Positions 1-8,833 of a DNA stretch of 14,532 nt are shown here, one piece after another; the first letter of the stretch is position 1, and every line of letters starts with the position of its first letter. Made by a program: the position numbers and the translations under genes. Under the pieces are notes generated by a model. The model made no database searches, was not told the origin of the DNA, and saw only the letters and a program-made list of their open reading frames with translations. Source of the stretch: Eimeria necatrix (taxonomy: Eukaryota; Apicomplexa; Conoidasida; Eucoccidiorida; Eimeriidae); assembly GCF_000499385.1 (NCBI RefSeq), contig NW_013654655.1:2501-17032 (forward strand), read 5' to 3'.

Positions 1-757
1 ATCAAGTCTTATTTGCCGAAGTTCAACTCGCCCGCAGCTCGGAATGCAACTGCCTGCGGTGAAGTACTTCTCCAGAAGCGCTTTTCATGTTTAATTCCTT
101 TCTTGCTTCGCATTTAATTAATTATTTAAATAAATAAATATATTATTAATAAAAGTGCTGCTGGAGCTTCGCTTGGGGGCGATCTTGCTCACCCATCATC
201 CAGAAAGACGCGGCGGTTTCGACTGTGGAAGACAGTTCCTCCTGAAGGCGCAAGAACCCGAAGTCCAGTTGACGAAAACTCTCCAATTTGTGGAGTTTAA
301 AAGACTAAAAGGAAAAATAAAACCATTAAAAGGGTTTTAAAGGCGAATTGAGCCCGGGATTGAAGGGTTTTGGGCTTGGAAGCAGCAGAAACAATTCAAG
401 AAAGCTGAACTGCGGAGGCGCTCACGTCAAACAGAGGCGGCTTTCCTATGAGGCCAACGGCCAACTTATTGGGGGAAATTCGCACAGAGATTTCCTTGGC
501 TTCTGTTTTTGGCGGTGGCTTGAGGTAAATATGAACATCCGTCAGGTCTTGTTCCCACTCATACAACAGGCGGCCTGCGGGCGGGAAAGCGCGTGGAAAA
601 CGCCACTTCAGCCCATCTATTTCAACAAATGTGAACAATAAAAGTGCTGGTAATGCAGATTCTTGCAATTTGCTGCGAAACTTTTGCAGCTTTCTCGCTT
701 ACCGTCGTGCCGAACTGGAACTCGGCCGCGAGCCGCCTCGGCGATGGCTGTCTGCAT
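1..757 (-). CDS. CS-domain (NudC/p23-like) protein, 5' part, runs off the left edge
   Basis: Three minus-strand exons: 757-703, 574-426 and 241-193. Introns are GT-AG with strong donors (GTAAGC, GTGAGC, GTGAGC) and phases that match: exon 1 ends one base into a Gly codon that exon 2 completes, and exon 2 ends in phase 0. The joined protein (about 84 aa) carries the core of a CS domain: LLYEWEQDLTDVHIYL, then ISPNKLAVGLIGKPPLFD, then ELSSTVETAASFWMMG. This follows the family pattern of a W-x-Q start, a VGLKGQPPL-like strand and a conserved late Trp. CS-domain proteins of the NudC/p23 type are cytosolic co-chaperones, often linked to Hsp90; that role is from family knowledge. The expected end of the domain and the C-terminus are missing and should lie beyond base 1. 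The start at 757 is chosen by context; an in-frame ATG at 838 would add 27 residues. The gene is divergent from MAK16. Confidence 0.8.
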
Positions 758-1424
758 GTCTGGGACGCAGTCGAGCTTTCCAGCCAGACTGGAACACGTT
801 TTTAGATTTAAAGTTGAATTGTGTTTACGAAATTTCACGAAAAAAATGCAGATCTGTGTTTACTTCGTGATCTGGAGCGCGTGGCGGCGTAGACACTGCT
901 GGGGCTGCTACGGTGAAGTTTGAACAGTGAAACACACCGGCGATCAGTGTTGTTTTTGGGGAGTTTGGAGCTTGCGATGAATCGATTGAGTATTTATCTT
1001 CATTTTAATTCTCGTTTAGGAACATTTGAAGGCAGTATTCTTCCGACTGCGTCGAGCTTCCTTCGTTAGCTGGCCGTGCGCTGCAAAGATGGCAGCGGCG
1101 GACTGCCGCCTTGGCATGCGTCGAGTGGGCGCCTTGCCGCGGGTTTGCAAAGAGATCACTGCGCAGAAGAAGAGCATTTGGTGAAGTTTGAAAGTTTGCG
1201 TTGAAGGGGCCTCGAAGTGGAGAGAAGAGGAGCGAAGAAGAGCAACGGAGCGCCGAAGACTGCGTCTTGGGCGTGGGTCGTTGGGGTCCTTGGGGCCCCG
1301 GCTTTGCAGCGGTTTCTCTCTTTCCCGCCGCCGACCTCCCGCAAAAAGCCTCCCAATTGTGGAATTAAAGGGATTTAAAGGAAAGAAAACTCGAGTATTC
1401 TCCGTGGAAGCTCTGTCGGCGAAA
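758..1424. promoter_or_regulatory. Divergent intergenic region, likely shared promoter area
   Basis: This 667-base gap lies between the CS-domain start and the MAK16 start, which point away from each other, so both promoters and 5' UTRs should be here. I see no TATA-like box I would defend. A GCATGC core occurs near 1114; TGCATGC-type motifs are known apicomplexan promoter elements, but one copy proves little. An ATG at 1188 is in frame with MAK16 and would add 79 residues rich in Arg and Ser. It is not preferred, because MAK16 proteins begin with the motif found at 1425. Confidence 0.5.
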
Positions 1425-1818
1425 ATGCAGAACGACGAGCTGATCTGGAGCGTGGTGAACAAGCACTTCTGCGCGTTCAAGAAGAAAACGGACAAAGAAG
1501 ACATGTGCAGGAACTTGCACAACGTGACTGGCAAGTGCAACCGCGTGAGTTGTCCGCTGGCCAACAGCCTCTACGCCACTGTTCTCGAGCAGCAAGGCAA
1601 GTTGTACTTGTACTTGAAAACGGCGGAGAGAGCCCACCTGCCCAGCCGCCTCTGGGAGAAGCTGAAGCTGCCCCGCAGCCTCAAAGAGGCCAAACACTTC
1701 GTGCGAATTCGCATGCAAAACGAATACCCCAAACACCAAATCCAACGCTGCCTCCGCAGGCTCATTCGCCTCCGCCAAATGCTCGACAGGATGCGCAGGC
1801 TCGAGCTCAAACCCAGGT

Positions 1819-1852
<34 letters not shown>

Positions 1853-1994
1853 TGCAGCAGCAGCAGCAGCTGCTGCTGCTGCGGTAGTTCTGCAGTAGCT
1901 GCTGCAGCAGCAGCTGCTGCTGCTGTCGCTGTAGCAGGGCACGCAGCACTCAACAGACAGACGCAGCCGCAGCAGCAGCGGCAAGAGAACCTGT

Positions 1995-2026
<32 letters not shown>

Positions 2027-4768
2027 TGCTGCTGCTGCTGCTGCTGCACTGCCGAGATGCGGTGGAAGAGTGGAATTCGGTGGGCTTTGCTGCTGCGTCT
2101 GCTGCTGCTGCTGGGTTTGCTGCTGCTGCTGGGTTTGCTGCTGCTGCTGCTGCTGGGTTTGCTGCTGCTGCGGAACAGGGAGAAGCTGGAAGGAGTGAAG
2201 AAGAAAACTGAAAGGAGAGAAGCAGCAAGAGAAAAAAAAGCACTTCGTGCTGCTCACATCGAAGATGTCATTGAAGACGAACTGCTCAAAAGACTGCACC
2301 AGGTGAAGTTCCGGAATTGAATTTTGAATTTTTGAATTTTTGAATTTTTTTGAACTTTTTTGAACTTTTTGTTTTCTTTTTGTTTTGTTTTTCTTCTTGT
2401 TTTCATATTTTTGATTTGTTTTCCCTCTTGGTTCTTTTTTATTTCATTTTCGTCGTTTTATTTCTACTTTTGCTTTCGTTTTTGCTTTTCTGAAAAATGT
2501 TCAAAATAGGAATTGAGTTTGCTGTTTTTGTTTTTTTGTTTTTTTATTTTCTGGAAAGTATTGAAAATAAGAATGAGAATAATAATTCAATTAATTAAAT
2601 GCTTTTGTTCTTAGCGACCTACTTTTGGTGAAGTTCTTGAAGTTGAATTTTCCATTATTTTCAATTTATTATTCTTCTGAAAAGTCGAAATAAAACCAAC
2701 AACTAACAATTGAATTAATTAATTGAATTCTGAAAACAACCGAAATAAAAATAAAAATAAACAAAAATAAAAATAAAAATAAAAATAAAAATAAAAATAA
2801 AAATAAAATTCAATTCTTTTCTTTTTGCTGCAGGGGGTGTACGGAAACCTCTACGAAGAACACAGAATGCCAGCAGAGGCGGAGCAGCAGCAAGAAGACC
2901 CTGAAGTTACAGAAGAAAAAGCAGCAGAAGCAGGTTAGGGTTTAGGGTTTAGGGTTTAGGGTTTAGGGTTTAGGGTTTGGCGCTTTTGACTTTCGCCCGT
3001 GCGGGGGTTCGCGCTGGTGTTCCTCAACGAGGGTTTAGGGTTTTGACTTTTGCGTGAGGGTTTTGATTTTGCGTGAGGGTTTAGGGTTTTGATTCGGTGC
3101 GAGGGTTTAGGGTTTTGATTGTGTGCGAGGGTTTAGGGTTTCGACTTTGTGTGAGGGTTCCGTTCTTTGACTTTGTGCGAGGGTTTAGGGCTCCGATTTT
3201 GCGTGAGGGTTTAGGGTTTTGAGTTTGTGTGAGGGTTTGAACTTTCCATTTTGCGTGAGGGTTTAGGGTTTCGATTTTGCGTGAGGGTTTAGGGTTTTGA
3301 TTTTGCGTGAGGGTTTAGGATTTTGATTTTGCGTGAGGGTTTAGGGTTTTGATTTTGCGTGAGGGTTTAGGGTTTTGATTTTGCGTGAGGGTTTAGGATT
3401 TTGATTTTGCGTGAGGGTTTAGGGTTTTGATTTGTTGTGCAGATGCTTCTTCTTCCACAATTTCCCGATTTCTTTCTAATTCCCTTTTCCACCTTGTCTT
3501 GTTTTTGTCTTTTACTTTTTCTTGTTTAGGGTTTAGGGTTTAGGGTTTAGGGTTTTGTCTTGTTTTATTTTTGTCTTGTTTTATTTTTGTTTTGTTTTAT
3601 TTTTGTCTTGTTTTATTTTTTCATTCTTTTTTGTCTTGCATTCCTTTTGTCTTCTTTGCATTTTGTTTTTCTTGTGTTCTTTTTGTCTTGTATTCTTTTT
3701 GTCTTTTATTACTTTCTTGTCTTGCATTCTTTTTGTCTTGTTTAATTTTGTTTTGCATTCTTTTGTCTTGTATCATTTTGTCTTGCATTTTTTGTCTTGT
3801 TTAATTTTTTCTTGCATTCTTTTGTCTTGTTCAATATTTTGTCTTGCATTTTCTGTCTTGTTCAATTTTTTGTCTTGTATTATTTTCTCTTGTTCGATCT
3901 TTTGTCTTGTATTATTTTGTCTTGTATTATTTTGTCTTGTTCAATCTTTTGTCTTGTATTATTTTGTCTTGTATTATTTTGTCTTGTTTAATTTTGTCTT
4001 GCATTTTTTGTCTTGTATTATTTTGTCTTGTATTATTTTGTCTTGTATAATTTTTTGTCTTGTATTGTTTTGTCTTGTATTATTTTGTCTTGTTCAATCT
4101 TTTTTCTTGTATTATTTTGTCCTGTGTTATTTCGTCTTGTATAATTTTTCTTGCATTTTTTGTCTTGTTCATTTTTCAGGTTCGATTCGCTTCGAAGCTG
4201 CCGCGGAGGCGGAAGAAGAGCCGCAGCCGTCGGCGTCGGACTTGGGCTCGGATTCCGATTTGGAAAGCGAGGACTTTTCCTTTTCAGATTTGGACTTGGA
4301 GTCGGACTTGGAGGGGGAAAAAGGCGAAAAAGAAGCTGAAGAAGAAGAAAGCGAAGTTGAAAACGAAGTTTCCCTCGAAGACATTCAGCCGGTGGTGGAA
4401 AGCAGCAAAAAAAGAAGAGCTTCCCTTCAGAAAGCTGAAGATCGGCCGCCAGTTCCAGTTGCGACTTTGCGCAGACAGGCGGCAAAAAGTGGGGAAACGA
4501 AACAATTCCAAGAGCTTTCGAATTGCATTTTGTGAATTAAACGGCAGTTTAAATTCAAAAGTTCAAAATATTTCTTCTTTTTTCCAAATTTCAAGTTTTC
4601 CCGAAAAGCGGCGCCGGCGCTGCGCGGGCAGCTGAGGTGTACGTACACCCCAGATGGACCCCGCGCTCACTTCTGCTTTCTTTTCTGTTTTCTTTTCTTT
4701 TTATTTCAGGACGAAACACTCGAGTGCGGATTGAATACGAGCCGGAAGCCATGGCGGAGGAAATGTGA
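1425..4768 (+). CDS. MAK16: MAK16, nucleolar 60S ribosome biogenesis factor (five exons, complete)
   Basis: Exons 1425-1816, 2179-2302, 2834-2933, 4180-4488 and 4710-4768 join in phase to 984 nt, or 327 aa, close to the usual ~300 aa. The start MQNDELIWSVVNKHFCAF and the Cys-rich block CNRVSCPLANSLYATV, followed by KLYLYLKTAERAHLP and RLWEKLKL, are MAK16 hallmarks (L28e-like N-terminal domain). Exon 2 carries KKKTERREAAREKKALRAA and IEDELLKRLHQ, exon 3 the conserved YGNLY stretch, exon 4 an acidic Glu/Asp/Ser tail, and exon 5 the family's terminal RVRIEYEPE. In yeast, Mak16 acts in early nucleolar pre-60S particles with Rpf1, Nsa1 and Rrp1 and is needed for 27S pre-rRNA processing (family knowledge). 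The exon 4 donor (AAA|GTGGGG) is weak, but it is the only GT I found giving the phase exon 5 needs. Introns are dominated by repeats. Confidence 0.93.
1817..2178 (+). repeat. MAK16 intron 1: CAG/CTG tracts that mimic poly-Ala/poly-Ser coding
   Basis: The intron opens CAG|GTCAGCAGCAG, so the (CAG)n tract starts at the third intron base. It then alternates CAG and CTG blocks (about 1820-1890, 1900-1925, 1995-2047, 2095-2172) and ends CGGAACAG. Read through, it gives a run of Ala in the exon 1 frame, which does not connect to the exon 2 frame. Removing it restores the MAK16 family sequence exactly in phase (phase 2 junction completing an Arg codon). Adjacent CAG and CTG blocks are self-complementary and could form hairpins in DNA or pre-mRNA. 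Confidence 0.85.
2742..2808 (+). repeat. (AAAATA)n array near the end of MAK16 intron 2
   Basis: A nearly perfect A-rich hexamer array lies about 25 bases before the exon 3 acceptor (TTTTTGCTGCAG at 2824-2833). The rest of intron 2 (2303-2833) is T-rich, with degenerate TTTTTGAACTTTTTG-type runs near its start (about 2323-2370). Confidence 0.85.
2934..4179 (+). repeat. MAK16 intron 3: three successive tandem arrays
   Basis: This 1246-base intron has three zones. At 2935-2978 is a perfect TTTAGGG array that starts at the splice donor itself (CAG|GTTAGGG). From about 3030 to 3440 is a minisatellite of roughly 26 bp; each unit joins GAGGGTTTAGGG to TTTTGATTTTGCGT, with point variants such as TTTAGGA. 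After a short spacer and another TTTAGGG block (3525-3555), a pyrimidine-rich array of about 15-bp units (TTGTATTATTTTGTC type) runs from about 3555 to 4170, directly into the acceptor TTTTTCAG. The last array is open in one frame for a long way and gives a Phe/Leu/Ser/Cys-rich false protein. Confidence 0.9.
4489..4709 (+). other. MAK16 intron 4 with a GGTGTACGTACACC palindrome
   Basis: The last MAK16 intron ends in a T-rich tract and TTTATTTCAG. At 4636-4649 it holds a perfect 14-bp palindrome, the first of about ten related elements in the window. Confidence 0.7.
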
Positions 4769-5127
4769 GAAGTTCTTTGTTTTATTTCAATTCATTTTGC
4801 AAACCCTAAACCCTCGATCTTGAATTGCTGCTTTCGCCGAAACCCTCGGGACAATCTGCGCAGCTTTTGTCACTCTCGCCAACAGGGACTGCCATTTGCG
4901 GCCTCTGCCGAATATTTAGTCAATTGAAATTAATTTCTTTTTTTTGAACTTCAACTTTTGAACTTCAACTCCAGAAGCAAGTCCCGGGCTTTCGCCGGAC
5001 TTGTGCGCTGCTGCCCAAGCCATTCCACCACTGCAGCAGCAGCAGCAGAAAACTCCAATTCTGAATTTTATGCCTTTTTGAACTTCAACACTTTGCTGCG
5101 CAAAGCTGGCCCACGCCCATGCTAGCA

Positions 5128-5129
5128 TT

Positions 5130-5163
<34 letters not shown>

Positions 5164-5395
5164 CATCTGCCTTCAGCAGCAGCAGCAACAAAACCAGCAA
5201 GATCAGCAGCAAACTCAGCAGCAGCAGCAGCAGCACAGCAGCAGAAGCAGCACAGCAGCAGCGAAGGCAGCATCAGCTGCAACGAAGCTATCAGCAGCAG
5301 CACTACCAACGACAGCAGCAGATGCAGCAGCAGCAACAGCAGCAAAAGCAGCAGCAGCAAAAGCAGCAAAAGCAACAGCAGCAGCCTGGAAACTC
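5128..5395. repeat. (CAG)n tract, pure then degenerate
   Basis: About 13 uninterrupted CAG units at 5128-5165 are followed by a longer degenerate CAG/CAA/AAG region. It lies between two convergent genes and outside any exon I can support. Confidence 0.85.
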
Positions 5396-5465
5396 GCGGG
5401 CCACGGCTGCAAACATTAATGCAAATAAAAAGCGACCGTTTAACGCCAACAGTCTACGGGCAGTT

Positions 5466-5527
5466 GAGGTGTACGTACACCTCGTTGCATGCATGCGGCT
5501 GCGGCCCTTGGGGTGTACGTACACCCC
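5466..5527. promoter_or_regulatory. Pair of 18-bp palindromes flanking GCATGC motifs
   Basis: GAGGTGTACGTACACCTC (5466-5483) and GGGGTGTACGTACACCCC (5510-5527) are both perfect palindromes sharing the core GTGTACGTACAC with different outer bases. GCATGCATGC lies between them (about 5487-5496) and GCATGC follows at about 5535. The outer bases differ between the two copies but remain complementary within each, which suggests that pairing or dyad symmetry matters. The function is unknown. Confidence 0.6.
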
Positions 5528-5775
5528 GTTCCACGCATGCGCGCCTCCGTTGCTTTTGTTTCTTTCCGCAGTGTCAGTTGCAAACAAATGGAAACAAAAT
5601 AGTGAAATAATAATTAATTAATTATTATTTAATTAATTATTAATTAATTAGTTACTACATATCCCTTTGCAGGCTGTAGTGACACCGCGCGGTGCATGCA
5701 TGGCTAAAGCTTTCGGGTGTATCGACAGCTCGTCGCTGCTGCGGCTGCGCAGCAGCGACTGCTGCAGCAGCTGCT

Positions 5776-5791
5776 CTAGCTGCTGCTGTTT

Positions 5792-5827
<36 letters not shown>

Positions 5828-6097
5828 GGGGTTTGCATGGGCGCGTACTGGCGGTACATTGGGGGGCACAGCAGCTGCTGCTGCTGCAGCAGCTCCTGCT
5901 GCTGCTGCAGCAGCTCCTGCTGCTGCTGCAGCTGCTGCCACCGCTGCTGCTGCACTGGCAGCTGCACTTGCTGCCAGGCCGCCGCGTCCGCAGGGATGGG
6001 TGCGAACTGCTGCTGCAGCAGCTGCTGCTGCAGCAGCTGCTGCTGCTGCATCTGTTCACTCTGCACCGCAGGGAAGACAACCGCGCCCGACCTGCCG

Positions 6098-6133
<36 letters not shown>

Positions 6134-6291
6134 GGGTCTGCAGCAAAGTAGTAAGAGGGCCCCATGAAGTAGGCATAAAACGGCAGCAAATTCTTTGTGC
6201 TGCGCCAGCGGCAGCAAAAAGTAATAATGGAGGCCCACCAAGAAACTAAAGCAAGCATTAGCCACCCAGAAGCAACAAAGGGGCCCCCTGC

Positions 6292-6324
<33 letters not shown>

Positions 6325-6491
6325 TGCTGCTGCGTCGCTGGTGTAGGCCGCAGAGGCCAGAGTCAAAGCAGCGTCGTAGCAGCCGTGCAGCAGCCCCGGC
6401 AGCAGCACGCTCTGCAGCAGCAGCTTGCAGGAAAAAGGGTTTAGGGTTTGCTGCTGCTGCTGCCAAACCTCAGCCACTGGCGGCGTTGCTG

Positions 6492-6523
<32 letters not shown>

Positions 6524-6598
6524 ATGCCGTCGTCTGAAATGTGCACCACGCGCGCCTCCCCCACTGTCTGTACACCCTGGCCCTCCAGAAACCCTTCC

Positions 6599-6632
<34 letters not shown>

Positions 6633-7116
6633 CCGAAGGGCCCCACGCGCCCGAAGCTGCTGCTGCTGCTGCTGCTGCTGCTGCACTTGCTGCTCCTGCT
6701 GCCAGCACAGAAGCCGCAATCCCAGTGTTCGCCACGTGGGAAGGAATCGCCGTAAATGCCCTGACACAAACGCACACTCCGACAACCTAAACCCTAAACC
6801 CTAAACCCTAAACCCTAAACCCTAGAAACGAAACTAGTTTGGCTGAGGAGACAAAAAGATGGGAAAAAAACGGAAAATAAAGACAAAACACGACAAGGCA
6901 AAAAAGCAGCAGCAGCAGCATTTACAACAGCAGCACCAATATTAGCAGCAGCAGCGGCAGCAACAACAGCAGCAGCAGCAGCAATACCAGGAGCAGCAGC
7001 ACCACCAGGAGCAACAATACTGGTAGCAGCAGCAGCAGCACAGTCGGCTGCAGCAGCACCACTTTTACCAGCAGCAGCAGCAACGCCAATAGAAGCCGCA
7101 CTATCAGCAATAGCGG

Positions 7117-7186
<70 letters not shown>

Positions 7187-7327
7187 TCACCGAACCCAAG
7201 CAGTGGCTAGGGCCATTTCCATGTCGGACTTGGAGGCGAAGACATAACTGAGGTTTTCAATTGTTGCAAATCTGCAGCAAAAGCAAAACACCATTAAAAC
7301 CATTTATTATTCTTTATTCTTACTATT

Positions 7328-7365
<38 letters not shown>

Positions 7366-7461
7366 GGCAGCAGCAGCATTCGCATCGCAACTAGCAGCAT
7401 TAACCGCATCATCAGCACCAGCAGCACTGTTCTTCGCAGCAACAGCAGCAAAACTACTCCT

Positions 7462-7537
<76 letters not shown>

Positions 7538-7719
7538 CACCCTAGTGCAGCACAGCAGCCCCCCACTACCATAGATAAAGGGTGGGGAACATAATGCTGC
7601 AAACAAGACAGCTTGCCCCCAGGGGGCCCCCGGGCCTCAGCAGCAGCACTGAAGTGGCCTTTGCGAACTCTTCGGAGAATCCAATGCAGAAGATCATGTC
7701 TGGAGAAAAAAAGAAAAGA

Positions 7720-7780
<61 letters not shown>

Positions 7781-8365
7781 AAATAAATAAATAAATAAAT
7801 AGTTTGTTTATTTAGTTGTGCTGCTTGTGGCTTCTTCAAAAGAGAAATGCAGAAAGTGCATTTCTAGCTTTTGTTGCTCTTGCTTGGCTTCGAGCCAAAC
7901 CCTAAACCCTAAACCCTAAACCCTAAACCCTAAACCCTAGCCGCTGGCAAACCCGGCCAAACCCTAAACCCTAGAACCCCCAGCCGTGGGGTGCAGCAGC
8001 AGTAGAGAAGGCAGCTCACCCCAAACCCTAAACCCTAAACCCCACACCCTAAACCCCAAACCCTAAACCCTAAACCCTAAACCCCACACCCCAGACCCTA
8101 AGCCCCAACCCTGAACCCTAAACCCTAAACCCTAAACCCTAAACCCTAAACCCTAGACGCACAGAGGAAGATGAAGAGCGTGCAGAGGTAAAGATTAGGG
8201 TTTTGGTCTTCGGCGAATTTGCTGCTGTGGACTTTGCTGCTGAAGATGAGGGAGCTGAGGTGTCTGTACACCCCACGGCCCGCTGCAGCGCAGCCAGCAG
8301 CAGCTTTTTTTTCGAGAAGTCCTTCAGCAATTAAGTTCGAAAAAAGAGACAAAACAGCAAACAAT

Positions 8366-8410
<45 letters not shown>

Positions 8411-8558
8411 AGCAGGTGCTGCTGCAGCAGGTCGCCGTGAACGCCGTGCTGCTGCTGCTGCTGCTGCAGCAGCAGCAGCTGCTGCTGCTGCTGCAGGTAG
8501 CTGATCCCCGCCGTTCCCGCTGCCGCGAAAGGCGCGCCGCCCACCCCGCCGCCGCCGC

Positions 8559-8630
<72 letters not shown>

Positions 8631-8800
8631 GAGAACCCCCGCAACCCCGCAGCTGCTTCCCAAACAAAACTGCTGCCAGCAACTCCAACCCCACCGCCAG
8701 TAACACACTCGAGAAGGCCCCGAAGAGCAGCAGCTCGAAGGCACTCAGCCACCGCAGCCGGTGGGCCCCCGCCAGCCACTGCAGCCTGCAGCAAAAATAA

Positions 8801-8833
<33 letters not shown>

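Larger units (their letters stand above)
4769..5775. other. Convergent intergenic region between MAK16 and the PrsW-like gene
   Basis: The stop codons of the two genes face each other across about 1 kb. It holds a CAG-rich tract (about 5128-5395, first pure, then degenerate), an AT-rich stretch with TTAATTAA runs (about 5605-5650), two 18-bp perfect palindromes (5466-5483 and 5510-5527) and GCATGCATGC near 5487-5496 and 5694-5702. Reading frames through the CAG tract give only Ala/Ser/Gln strings with no family feature, so I call no gene. Confidence 0.6.

Noticed and set aside
1188..1424. N-terminal extension of MAK16 from an upstream in-frame ATG
   Set aside because: MAK16 proteins start at the motif found at 1425; the extension is Arg/Ser-rich and resembles 5' UTR.
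1950..2320. Ala/Leu-rich proteins on both strands through the CAG/CTG tract
   Set aside because: They are frame shadows of an intronic trinucleotide repeat; only 2179-2302 in one frame matches the MAK16 family.
3555..4170. Long plus-strand open frame rich in Phe, Leu, Ser and Cys as a membrane protein
   Set aside because: It is a 15-bp tandem repeat inside MAK16 intron 3 that happens to lack stops. The true coding part of that frame starts at 4180.
7118..7186. Perfect CAG array as a CRISPR-like or expanded coding repeat
   Set aside because: It is a trinucleotide microsatellite with no spacers and lies inside an intron defined by phase-compatible exons.
8300..8365. Hydrophobic stretch with IAEGLLEK as the EExxK motif of the PrsW-like protein
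   Set aside because: The spacing does not fit EExxK, and a much better match (SEEFAK) lies in the exon at 7699-7650.
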